Part shown: positions 14,436 through 22,602 of the stretch, piece after piece
Position numbering within the stretch: the stretch's first letter is position 1
How the letters are laid out: every line of letters starts with the position of its first letter
Source of the DNA: an uncultured Phycisphaerales bacterium
GTDB taxonomy: Bacteria > Planctomycetota > Phycisphaerae > Sedimentisphaerales > Anaerobacaceae
DNA: 43,853 nucleotides
Assembly (NCBI GenBank): GCA_903857265.1
Contig: CAIODZ010000004.1
Location: forward strand, 1-43,853
Direction of reading: 5' to 3'
Position numbers and translations under genes: made by a program
The notes under the pieces: model-generated
The model's input: the letters and a program-made list of their open reading frames with translations, nothing else
What the model was told of the DNA's origin: nothing
Database searches by the model: none

Positions 14436-16319
14436 CTACTTGCCAAGCAGCTCAAAGGGGGAAATATAATCCCCATGCTGCTGGGCGGCGGACTTGAAGC
14501 GTTTTCTGGCCTCGGCGAAGGTATCGAACAGGATTTTGGGGGTATCGGGAACTTTCTGGCGATAAACATTCTCGACACGGTCGAGTTTGGCGAGATTTTC
14601 GAGGACACGAATCGTGAACTGTTTTTCGTAATCGTCTTTTGTGAACCGGGTTTTGAGATGCTCTTTGAAGAGCCGGGCCAGGTCATCATACACAGGTATG
14701 AAGCCGGTCGGCGTTTTGATTGCATCGACATCGCCATTGACGCGAAGCTCCGCCCAGAGAATCCAGACGAGCTTGTCTGCCATAGTATTGAGATATTTGC
14801 CGTCTTTTCCGCGGAGGAAGTAATTGACGGAGAAGATGAGTGGCGGCTTTTTGACGCCTTTGGCAAAGTCGAGATTTATCTGGACATATTTGCCGAGCGG
14901 TATCGAAACGAAGTCGAGATTCGACATAAGGTTGAATATCCGGACGCCTTCCTTGCCGATGGTCGCGGAGGTGGTTTCGGATTCAAGGGCAGCTCCTTTG
15001 AGGATGATCCCCTCGTTCCAGTCGAAGGCCTGCTCAACCGGATTCCACGTGTCACTGTCACGTCCACCGTAAACCATGCCGCCGACGGGGACACCGTTGG
15101 GGTTGTTGAGTTCAGGGTCACAGTTGTCGAGGTCCGGGATGCTAAGGGTATAACGGGCGTTTTTGTGAGCGGGCGGAATGGGATTGCCCTGGTCATCGGA
15201 TTTACCGTTGAACCATGCGCCAGAGAAATTGGTGCCTTCGGGCGGTATTTCACAACCCATACCAAGCCAGTATGGTTTTTTATTCGCGTCGAGCAGGACG
15301 TTGGAGAATATTACCTCTGTCGGGCTTGTGAGGACTTTATAAATGACGGGGTCGTCCTTTTCGCTGACGTCCTGGATGATGCCGAAGATGCCTTTTTCGA
15401 CGTTGACGGCATGGATTTGGCCGCCTTTTTTGCGGAAATAGGCGATGTCATCGCCGACAATGGTTTGGCCCGGGAGCATCGAGGTCGAGGTTTTGCCGCA
15501 GGCGGAGGGGAAGGCGCCAGTGAAATAAGTAACGCGTCCTTTTGGTCCGTGTGCGCCCATAACGAACATGTGTTCTGCGAGCCAGCCCTCTCGTGAGGCC
15601 TTCTGGATGGCGAGTCGCAGGGCGAGTTTTTTGAGGCCTATAGTGTTGCCGCCGTACTGCGTATTGACGGAATAAACCAATTCGTCTTCGAGGTCGATAT
15701 AAACGCGGCGGAGCTTGTCGTTTTTACTGACGCCGTGTTCAAGCTCACCCTCGGAGTGAAGAAATCTGAAGAAGCCGTGGTTTTCGCCAAGTTTTTTGAA
15801 CTGCTCATAGCCGGGGCGATAGAGAAGCGATTCGCTGTGGACGACGTATGGCGAGTCGGTAATCTGGAGACAGGGGATGGTGAACTCAGAGCCGACCGGG
15901 CCGAGACACCAGAAGCAAATAATCATTTCCCTGCCTGCCATCGAGTTTTTGAGGAGGTCGCGGATTTCTTTGGTACCTGCCTGCTTTTCGACGGATTTGA
16001 GCGATTCGCCGAGCGATGAGCCGGCGGGCAGAAGGTATCGCGTGCTGAAGGTATCGCGTCCCTGGTCGTTAATGCCGTCGAAATGGCAGGTGTGGCCCTT
16101 AATGTCGAGAGGAATTTCCTCGCCGTTTTTGACGGCAAGGGCGCGGATATGCGCTACGTCCTCCGGCGAGTCGGTGCAGACATAGACGGAAGCCGGATTT
16201 GTCAGCTCGATAGCGTCCGCGATGAAATGGTGCATCTTAGGGTGGTCAACCGCAACTAATCGGTCATAGTGTTTGCCTTTAACCCTGTTTTTCAAAATAT
16301 CTTTTACTTCACCAGCCAT
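14436..16319 (-). CDS. pckG: Phosphoenolpyruvate carboxykinase (GTP)
   Basis: A 627-residue GTP-dependent PEP carboxykinase, which converts oxaloacetate plus GTP to PEP, CO2 and GDP (gluconeogenesis, or the reverse for anaplerosis). The P-loop PSACGKTS at 271-278 carries the reactive family cysteine C274. EFTIPCLQITDSPYVVHSES, QYGGNTIGLKK and GMGCEIPPEGTNFSGAWFNG are signature blocks. Length is typical. The start at 16319 has GGAGG 7 bases upstream and a sigma-70 promoter 40 bases before it. The gene stands alone. A GTP-type enzyme together with PPi-type phosphofructokinase (27533) suggests a PPi/GTP-linked central metabolism in an anaerobe; that is inference. Confidence 0.97.
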   Translation of the reverse strand: MAGEVKDILKNRVKGKHYDRLVAVDHPKMHHFIADAIELTNPASVYVCTDSPEDVAHIRALAVKNGEEIPLDIKGHTCHFDGINDQGRDTFSTRYLLPAGSSLGESLKSVEKQAGTKEIRDLLKNSMAGREMIICFWCLGPVGSEFTIPCLQITDSPYVVHSESLLYRPGYEQFKKLGENHGFFRFLHSEGELEHGVSKNDKLRRVYIDLEDELVYSVNTQYGGNTIGLKKLALRLAIQKASREGWLAEHMFVMGAHGPKGRVTYFTGAFPSACGKTSTSMLPGQTIVGDDIAYFRKKGGQIHAVNVEKGIFGIIQDVSEKDDPVIYKVLTSPTEVIFSNVLLDANKKPYWLGMGCEIPPEGTNFSGAWFNGKSDDQGNPIPPAHKNARYTLSIPDLDNCDPELNNPNGVPVGGMVYGGRDSDTWNPVEQAFDWNEGIILKGAALESETTSATIGKEGVRIFNLMSNLDFVSIPLGKYVQINLDFAKGVKKPPLIFSVNYFLRGKDGKYLNTMADKLVWILWAELRVNGDVDAIKTPTGFIPVYDDLARLFKEHLKTRFTKDDYEKQFTIRVLENLAKLDRVENVYRQKVPDTPKILFDTFAEARKRFKSAAQQHGDYISPFELLGK

Positions 16320-16358
16320 AGTGCCTCCATAGCGTTTTTTAGTTCAAAAAATCGAAGG

Positions 16359-16388
16359 AGTATAAACCGCGTTTCCGAAGGCCGTCAA
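16359..16388 (-). promoter_or_regulatory. pckG promoter
   Basis: On the minus strand TTGACG (16383-16388), an 18-bp spacer and TATACT (16359-16364), 40 bases upstream of the pckG start. Confidence 0.6.
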
Positions 16389-16570
16389 CTTAAATTTTTC
16401 CAAAAAATGGATTTAGGGTGCGATTCGAATTTGCAGGTAAAGCCACTTGTGGAACATAAACCCGCAGGAATTGCCATCAAAATAGCTTTGCAGGGTGAGT
16501 GTAATTTGTAATGAAGCCCCAATTATTGTTAATATGGGGGTTTCTATCCCAAGCATTTTGGTTAATTTAC

Positions 16571-16599
16571 TTGATTTGGGGTAATCGCTGTTATATAAT
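16571..16599 (+). promoter_or_regulatory. Promoter for PEP-CTERM gene
   Basis: TTGATT (16571-16576), a 17-bp spacer and a perfect TATAAT (16594-16599). The implied leader before ATG 16720 is about 115 bases, with an imperfect CCACACC/GGTGG hairpin near 16631-16650. Confidence 0.55.
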
Positions 16600-16719
16600 A
16601 AATCGGGGTTTGGGGGAGTGTTATTATAGGGCCACACCAGAAGAAGGTGGAAATTTAGATTCGCATTACAAGTAGTGGTGCGTCGTTTTTTTACTAACCA
16701 ATACGGAAAGGGTGAGAGA

Positions 16720-17382
16720 ATGAGAAGAATAGTTGTAGTATTTGTATTGCTGGGAATCGGCGTTGTTTCGGCGTCCGGCTCCCAGCAAATGGCAATATGG
16801 GATTTCGGCCCCAACGCCGCCGGTTATACCACAAATCCAACGACTGAAAACCTGGTTGGAACGCCGACATTAGCGCTTTCGGGCGGGACACTTGACGGGG
16901 ACGGCAAGGACGGCGTGGCATACACGGACGCAGCGGGTATTTTACATGCAGCGGGTCAGTCGGCGGCATGGGATGAAATAAAGGTGAGCGGTGACAACGC
17001 CAGATGGATTGTTACTCTCAATACGACCGGCTGGATAGATATCGGCTTGCGGTTCGATTACAAAGCATGGAGTTCCAAGACAACGTCATTCGATATTGAT
17101 TATCGGCTCAATGACACGGACGCGTGGACAAATATATTGAACAATACGCCAATCACCGGAGGAAGTTCAGGATTCCTCAGTTTCTCGTATTCACTTGCCA
17201 GCTTAGACGCTATTGAGAACCAGTCGGTCGTAGAATTGCGGTTCAATGACTTCGACAACCATGGCAGCGGCAAACTGGCGTTCGATAATTTTGAGCTGAC
17301 GGGGACACAGATTCCTGAGCCGACGACGATTGGATTGTTCGGACTCGGTATTACGGCGATTATCCGCAGACGCCGGAAATAG
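16720..17382 (+). CDS. PEP-CTERM exported protein
   Basis: A 220-residue secreted protein. The start at ATG 16720 has GGAAAGGG upstream; the longer frame from 16675 lacks support. A signal peptide (MRRIVVVFVLLGIGVVSASG) precedes a beta-rich body with WDFGPNAAGY, WIVTLNTTGWIDIGLRFDYK and VVELRFNDFDNHGSGKLAFD, a jelly-roll-like arrangement. The tail is a PEP-CTERM sorting signal: IPEPTTIGLFGLGITAII followed by RRRRK. In the known system an exosortase (EpsH/XrtA type) cleaves this tail and places the protein in the envelope or extracellular matrix. No exosortase is in the window. The body has no catalytic motif that I recognise. Confidence 0.85.
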   Translation: MRRIVVVFVLLGIGVVSASGSQQMAIWDFGPNAAGYTTNPTTENLVGTPTLALSGGTLDGDGKDGVAYTDAAGILHAAGQSAAWDEIKVSGDNARWIVTLNTTGWIDIGLRFDYKAWSSKTTSFDIDYRLNDTDAWTNILNNTPITGGSSGFLSFSYSLASLDAIENQSVVELRFNDFDNHGSGKLAFDNFELTGTQIPEPTTIGLFGLGITAIIRRRRK

Positions 17383-17441
17383 CCCGCTTATATATTCACG
17401 ACGGAGCCTGCCGCGTTACGCGCGGAAGGCCGTTGTAATCG

Positions 17442-19076
17442 TCAGCGGTAGCGATAGAGCTTGATACGCTGGATGTCGTACCAGTCGGGGGAAAGACGGA
17501 GATGTCTTCCCTGATGACTTTCGTCGCCGTTTAGATAAAGGTCCGTGATCCAACGGCCTTTTACGAAATGTCCCCGCTGAATCGAGGCAATGCCGACAAT
17601 AGGGTCGCCCGCGGTATTCGGCTCGAAGGTAATCACCTGGCTTTTGCCAGCGATTATATATTCATCAGGCCCTATGGAGATGATAATACTGCCCGCCAGC
17701 ATTCCGGGTGTAACAGGCTTACCCCAACCGGCGTCTAATTTTACATTTAGCTTATAGTCGCCGAGCCGAATCTGCTGAGTCGGATTATTAGAATCAACCA
17801 AGACACCGGTGATAGCCCCTTTACCCTGGTTTTCGAGAATCAAGGGCGCCAACTGCGAAAGAACGTTGTATGCACGGACAAGCTCAGAATCGGGCTTAAT
17901 GAAGCCCTCAATAGCAAACGGTGAGAAGCCCATCGCATTATGCCGGCCAATGGCATAAAAAGCGTTTGCGGGATTTTCGGCTCCCCTGCCAACCTCAGGG
18001 ATAAAAACCGGATTACCGGCACGGTCGAATTTGTCTATCCACTCGACAAAATTCGGGAAATAGATATCGGGAGCAAGAAAATCAATCTGCGGAGCTCCTG
18101 CCCGCCAAACGTCCATTAAATGCGGCAATGGGCCTGCGCTTGGGTACTGGCCGGGCTTAAACCCTTGACGGATAAGAGCAGCATTGACAAACATCGGCAG
18201 CGAATATTCGGCCTTACCAGCAGCGGCAACTCTATCAATATAACGGGCATAGAACCATGCCATAAAAATTTCCTCTGTGCCGATTCCGCTGCCGAAAATC
18301 TCTTCCCACGTTCCTGAAGTTTTGAAGCCCCCTGCCTTCCAGACGTCGTTGAATTCCGGTACGAGCGCATCTTTATGCTCCTGCAGGTAATCCATCAGCT
18401 CTTTTGGCACCGGCTTATCGAACTGCTCATTTGCAGCGGAACAATGGTCTCTGGCGTCGGGTATCATACCGACCTCGTTTTCTACCTGAACCATAATCAC
18501 CGTTCGTCTGTCACCATCAACCTTGCGAATATGCCGCATAAGAGCAGCAAAGGCGCGAGAGTCGGCATCGCAGTTCGATTCGCTGAACGGCGACAGGATT
18601 TCGAGCCCTTTACCTGCCGCATCCTGAGCACGCGGAAAACGTTCGTAGTTTGTCTTGACCCAATATGGGGCGTAGCAGGCCATGCTGTTTTTCCAGCTTG
18701 CGAACCAAAGCAGAACGAGACGCAAATCATTACGGCGGGCGTCACGTATGAGGCCGTCAACCAGGGCAAAGTCAAATTTGCCTTCCTGCGGCTCAATCAA
18801 ATCCCAGTAAACGGGCATAAGCACGGTATTAAGATTGCATTCGGCAAGGCGGGGCCATATCGGTTTCATATTTTCAACGCTCGACGCAGCGGAATTACCC
18901 AATTCGCCGGCGAGCATCAAAAAGGGCTTACCATCCACAACCAACTGCGTCGCATCACCCTGCTTTTGAAGATGCGGCATGAGGTTTTGCTGCCCTGCTG
19001 CGATTCCGCCGAGAACAAAAATCAATACGAGACCGGTCATTACGATATCCGGCTTTAAGTAACTTATCTTTATCAT
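17442..19076 (-). CDS. GH35-like beta-galactosidase with DUF5597-type C-terminus, exported
   Basis: A 544-residue exported glycosidase. The N-terminal signal sequence (hydrophobic 10-28) is followed by a TIM barrel resembling GH35/GH42-type beta-galactosidases: LVVDGKPFLMLAGELGNSAA, NTVLMPVYWDLIEPQEGKFD, acid/base E199 in VQVENEVG and nucleophile E361 in FIPEVGRG. The C-terminal beta domain matches the DUF5597 arrangement found in bacterial GH35-type enzymes acting on xyloglucan or arabinogalactan side chains. I use ATG 19076; the longer TTG start at 19121 adds residues ahead of the signal peptide. The enzyme probably works in the periplasm on plant or algal galactosides. It stands alone in orientation between PEP-CTERM and protease genes. 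Confidence 0.85.
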   Translation of the reverse strand: MIKISYLKPDIVMTGLVLIFVLGGIAAGQQNLMPHLQKQGDATQLVVDGKPFLMLAGELGNSAASSVENMKPIWPRLAECNLNTVLMPVYWDLIEPQEGKFDFALVDGLIRDARRNDLRLVLLWFASWKNSMACYAPYWVKTNYERFPRAQDAAGKGLEILSPFSESNCDADSRAFAALMRHIRKVDGDRRTVIMVQVENEVGMIPDARDHCSAANEQFDKPVPKELMDYLQEHKDALVPEFNDVWKAGGFKTSGTWEEIFGSGIGTEEIFMAWFYARYIDRVAAAGKAEYSLPMFVNAALIRQGFKPGQYPSAGPLPHLMDVWRAGAPQIDFLAPDIYFPNFVEWIDKFDRAGNPVFIPEVGRGAENPANAFYAIGRHNAMGFSPFAIEGFIKPDSELVRAYNVLSQLAPLILENQGKGAITGVLVDSNNPTQQIRLGDYKLNVKLDAGWGKPVTPGMLAGSIIISIGPDEYIIAGKSQVITFEPNTAGDPIVGIASIQRGHFVKGRWITDLYLNGDESHQGRHLRLSPDWYDIQRIKLYRYR

Positions 19077-19275
19077 ACCCGTTCTCTCATATTTCAGATT
19101 TAGACATTTTGATTTCGCCAAGCCAATTATAGCTGCTTAAGAGCAGACAAAGCAATAGTCGGGGGCTAAAGGTAAAACCACGGAAGGCCGTTGTAATTTT
19201 CTGCGCATCGTGGTAGCATCTGTATCATCGTGGTATTCGTAATAAGCGATACTGATATGTCCGGAGAATTAAGCG

Positions 19276-20832
19276 ATGAGGATGAAGAATTTAGAATTTA
19301 GAATTGAGAATTCAAAATCACATCTCCCGATTTGTAATTTCAAATACCTGATTTTTATCTGTGTAATTTGTGTTTGCGGCATCTGCCAGGCCAGCGGGTT
19401 GGAGGGGATGGAGAAATCGGTAGTGATGATACGCAGCGCGGGGCAGGAATTCGATTTTGTAACGCCGTGGAAGCCGAAGGCGGTTGCACAGGGAGTGGGG
19501 TCGGGGTTTATCATCGGGGATAATAAAATACTGACCAACGCGCACAACGTGAGCAACAACAAATATATCGAGCTTCAAAAAGAAGGTGTGGCGAAACGAT
19601 ATCCTGCAAAAGTGGCGTTCATCGGGCACGACTGCGATTTGGCGTTACTGGCGGTTGAAGACAAGAGCTTTTTCGATGATACAAAAGCGCTTGAGCTGGC
19701 GGAACTGCCGAGCGTAAACACAGCGGTCGAGACATACGGATTCCCGATGGGAGGCAGGCGCATATCCGTAACAAAGGGCATCGTCTCACGGATACAGGTG
19801 GACACATATTCGCACACGGGGGCGGATTCGCACCTTGTGATTCAGACGGACGCAGCGATAAACCCGGGTAACAGCGGCGGGCCTGTTATACAGGACGGCA
19901 AGGTTGTGGGGGTGGCATTCCAGGGGTTGCGCCAGGCGGACAATATCGGGTATATGATTCCGACGACTGTGATAAGGCATTTCTTAGCGGACATAAACGA
20001 CGGCAAATACGACGGGTTCGGGTCATTGGGCGTGATGCTGTACACTGGGCTGCATAACCCGGCATACAAGGATTATCTTAAGGTGCCGGCGGACCAGCAG
20101 GGTATAGTCGTGATTGATACCATAATGCACAGTTCGGTCGAATCGATTTTGAAGGCGGGAGACGTGCTGACGCAGGTTGACCGGTACGCAATCGACAACG
20201 ACGGGAGAGTGGAAATATACGGGTTGAAGCTCGATCTGTCGGAGGTGGTGGAAAGCAAACAAATAGGGCAAACGGTAGAGCTTGCATTTTACCGCGACGG
20301 GAAACTTACAAAAGCAACGGCGACGATTGCGCTAAACAGGCCTGTTTTCGAATTCGCAAGGCAATACGATATCGAGCCGGAATACGTTTGTTTCGCAGGG
20401 CTTGTTTTTGTGCCTGCGACACGCAATTATCTCGAAACGTGGGGAGCTGAATGGGCTAAAGATGTGCCGTTTGAGCTGCGGTACCTGTTCCGGGATTCGA
20501 TGAAGCTAAACGAGGACAGGGCGAGGAAGGAATACGTGGTGCTTTCGGAGATAATGCCCGACGAGATAAACGCGTACGCCGGCGAATTCAACAGCCAGGT
20601 AGTCGAGAGCATAAACGGAACGACAATCGAGGGGCTTGCGGACGTGTGGAAGGCTTTCGATAAGCCGCCTGATGGTTATTACACGATTACGTTTATGGGT
20701 ATGGACCGGCCATTGATACTGGACGCAAAAGAGGCGCACGCACGCCAGGCAGCCATACTCACAAAATATGATATACCGCAGCAGGTGCAATTGCCTTCGA
20801 CGGGCTCAGGCCAGAAGGAGGTGCAGCAATGA
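19276..20832 (+). CDS. Exported Deg/HtrA-type serine protease
   Basis: A 518-residue trypsin-like protease. After a signal sequence (about 22-39, KYLIFICVICVCGICQA) comes a chymotrypsin fold with an intact triad: H90 in ILTNAHNV, D121 in GHDCDLALL, S200 in NPGNSGGPV. The second half holds PDZ-like modules (GIVVIDTIMHSSVESILKAG is the carboxylate-binding style loop), resembling the plant Deg9-like branch. It probably degrades or processes misfolded envelope proteins. The first residues (about 4-15) are encoded by a heptanucleotide array at 19284-19318, so repeat DNA seems to form the n-region. No later Met could serve the signal peptide. The stop overlaps the next gene by 4 bases (ATGA), implying translational coupling. 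Confidence 0.88.
   Translation: MRMKNLEFRIENSKSHLPICNFKYLIFICVICVCGICQASGLEGMEKSVVMIRSAGQEFDFVTPWKPKAVAQGVGSGFIIGDNKILTNAHNVSNNKYIELQKEGVAKRYPAKVAFIGHDCDLALLAVEDKSFFDDTKALELAELPSVNTAVETYGFPMGGRRISVTKGIVSRIQVDTYSHTGADSHLVIQTDAAINPGNSGGPVIQDGKVVGVAFQGLRQADNIGYMIPTTVIRHFLADINDGKYDGFGSLGVMLYTGLHNPAYKDYLKVPADQQGIVVIDTIMHSSVESILKAGDVLTQVDRYAIDNDGRVEIYGLKLDLSEVVESKQIGQTVELAFYRDGKLTKATATIALNRPVFEFARQYDIEPEYVCFAGLVFVPATRNYLETWGAEWAKDVPFELRYLFRDSMKLNEDRARKEYVVLSEIMPDEINAYAGEFNSQVVESINGTTIEGLADVWKAFDKPPDGYYTITFMGMDRPLILDAKEAHARQAAILTKYDIPQQVQLPSTGSGQKEVQQ
19284..19318. repeat. Heptad array inside the protease start
   Basis: GAAGAAT, TTAGAAT, TTAGAAT, TGAGAAT, TCAAAAT: five 7-bp units beginning 8 bases after the ATG of the Deg-type protease and encoding its N-terminal basic stretch. 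Confidence 0.75.
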
Positions 20833-22322
20833 GAATCCTATCAATAAACCGTTTTGCTCTAATATCTCTGGTCTTGCTAAGTATAACCGGCGTTTCAGCC
20901 AGGGCGGGAGAGGACCAGACGCGCGAGACGATGAAGGGATCGATTGTATATCTGGAGATTTCATCATACGGGTATGACCAGATACGGCCGTGGAAGAATA
21001 CCGATGTTCAGGAAAAAAGCGGGGTGGGCTGTGCGACGGGACCATACCAGGTGATAACGCCGGCGTGGAACCTGACGGACGCGAAACTAATCAAGGCGAA
21101 GGTGTCGGGGCAAAACGAATATATACCGGCGACGATAAAGACAATCGATTACGAAATGGACCTTGCGCTGCTGGAGCTTGAGCCGAACGCGATGAAAAAG
21201 CCGTTGAAGCCGATAAGGTTCGAAGACAAGTTTCAGCGGGGAGCGAAGCTGAATTATTACTGGCTCAACGCCAACGGCGAGATAACCACGGGACAGGGGT
21301 ATATGGACCGGGCGGAAATGGTGCGCTCGACGGTTTCATACGTGTATTTTTTGAATTTGATAGTTACGAACACATCGCAGGAAACGTCAATGGGACAGGT
21401 TTATTGCGACGGTTCGACTCCAGCGGGGATTTCCTGCTGGAGCAAAAACACCACCGAGACGGGTCTTATACCTGCAGCGATAATCAACAGCTTCCTTGCC
21501 AGGGCAAAGGACGCGAATTATCCCGGTGTACCGACGGTCGGGTTCATGACCGAGACATTACTCGACCCGACAATGCGAGCGTATCTCAAGATGCCAGCGA
21601 CGATGAAAAACGGTGTGCGGATTACGAGCGTGTATAATATCGGGACGGGATGCGATTCGCTGAAGGCGGGCGATGTGATTTTACGCATCGACGGTAAAGA
21701 GATTGACGCATACGGCAAATTCCAGTACCCGGCATACGACCGCATAATGTTCCATCATTTAATCACAAGCCACAAAGTCGGCGACGATATTGTTTTCGAT
21801 ATATGGCGAGATGGGGCTAAACAGCAGCTGCACGTGCAGGCGAAAAATTTCGACGTGGGCGAGATGCTTGTCCCCTACTACGAATACGACCGGCAGCCGG
21901 AGTATGTGGTTACGGGCGGATTTGTTTTTCAGAAGCTGACGAGGCCATTTATGACGAACTGGGGCAAGGACTGGGAAGGCAAGGTTACGCCTCACCTGCT
22001 GCATTACTTCAAGGATATGGCGTTTAAGCCGACGGCCCAGCGCAGGGAGATTGTAATACTGAGCTATGTTTTGCCCGCGCAGATAAACCTCGGCTATACC
22101 GACCTGGCCCAGATTGTCGTGAGCAAATTTAATGGTATGCCGATAAGCCGATTAAGCGATATCGTTAAGGCACAGAAGCTGAACCCAAGCGACAAATACG
22201 ACGTCGTGGAATTCGAGCTGGATAACCCGACGGTGGTCATACCACGCCAGCAGCTGCCACAGGCGGACGCGATGATTGCGACGAGTTACGGAATTCGCAA
22301 GACAGTAAACGTTAAACAATAA
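20829..22322 (+). CDS. Degenerate Deg-like protease paralogue (pseudoprotease)
   Basis: A 497-residue exported protein with the same architecture as the upstream protease (signal peptide, chymotrypsin-like domain, PDZ-like region, closing segment with LLHYFKDMAFKPTAQRREIV matching RYLFRDSMKLNEDRARKEYV). The triad is broken: the histidine position reads VITPAWNL (W80), aspartate D111 is kept in YEMDLALLELE, and the GNSGGP motif has become ETSMGQV, where S187 remains but the oxyanion glycine is methionine. It should therefore be inactive. The 4-base overlap with the active protease points to stoichiometric co-production. Inference: it is a regulatory or scaffold subunit of a hetero-oligomer, as seen when proteases pair with inactive homologues. 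Confidence 0.85.
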   Translation: MRILSINRFALISLVLLSITGVSARAGEDQTRETMKGSIVYLEISSYGYDQIRPWKNTDVQEKSGVGCATGPYQVITPAWNLTDAKLIKAKVSGQNEYIPATIKTIDYEMDLALLELEPNAMKKPLKPIRFEDKFQRGAKLNYYWLNANGEITTGQGYMDRAEMVRSTVSYVYFLNLIVTNTSQETSMGQVYCDGSTPAGISCWSKNTTETGLIPAAIINSFLARAKDANYPGVPTVGFMTETLLDPTMRAYLKMPATMKNGVRITSVYNIGTGCDSLKAGDVILRIDGKEIDAYGKFQYPAYDRIMFHHLITSHKVGDDIVFDIWRDGAKQQLHVQAKNFDVGEMLVPYYEYDRQPEYVVTGGFVFQKLTRPFMTNWGKDWEGKVTPHLLHYFKDMAFKPTAQRREIVILSYVLPAQINLGYTDLAQIVVSKFNGMPISRLSDIVKAQKLNPSDKYDVVEFELDNPTVVIPRQQLPQADAMIATSYGIRKTVNVKQ

Positions 22323-22342
22323 AAATAAGAAGGATGTGCAAT

Positions 22343-22462
22343 ATGTGTCAGACCTGCGGATGTTCGCCCTGCGAGCTATGCGGGGCACCGATAGAGGACG
22401 GGGTTTGCAGCGGCTGCGGTGAGCCGGCGGAAGAGTGTGTCTGCATACCAAAGAAAGAGTAA
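22343..22462 (+). CDS. 39-residue cysteine-rich zinc-knuckle-like protein
   Basis: A very short ORF, 20 bases after the pseudoprotease stop, with AAGGA 10 bases before the ATG. It encodes MCQTCGCSPCELCGAPIEDG and then VCSGCGEPAEECVCIPKKE: nine cysteines in 39 residues at 2, 5, 7, 10, 13, 22, 25, 32 and 34. C10-x2-C13 with C22-x2-C25 would form a zinc ribbon, and the remaining cysteines suggest additional metal binding. The regular CxxC spacing, ribosome site and operon position support a real gene. No signal peptide is present, so it is cytoplasmic although its operon partners are exported. Function is unknown: metal buffering, redox sensing or protein binding are possible. Confidence 0.75.
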   Translation: MCQTCGCSPCELCGAPIEDGVCSGCGEPAEECVCIPKKE

Positions 22463-22474
22463 AAGACGGAAGAC

Positions 22475-22498
22475 CCTCCTTCGCTAACGCTACGCAGG
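22475..22498 (-). repeat. Dispersed hairpin, copy 5
   Basis: CCTCCTTCGC-taac-GCTACGCAGG, the inverse of the CGTAGC/GCGAAG element, directly after the cysteine-rich mini-gene. It may act in transcript 3' end formation, though it has no T-run. Confidence 0.65.
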
Positions 22499-22602
22499 GC
22501 AAGCAGAGGACTGAGGACGGTGAGAGATAGCGTCTCTTCGCTGAGGGAAAGCCATTCAATTCCATTGACAGTATTTCGCTCACCGGTTACCTTATTTGAC
22601 TT

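Noticed and set aside
14456..15600. Long plus-strand frame of 373 codons opposite pckG
   Set aside because: It is antisense to an unmistakable pckG and its product resembles nothing. It is a by-product of codon bias in pckG.
20829..22322. Functional second protease
   Set aside because: Catalytic histidine is tryptophan and the oxyanion motif is lost, so it is described as a pseudoprotease.
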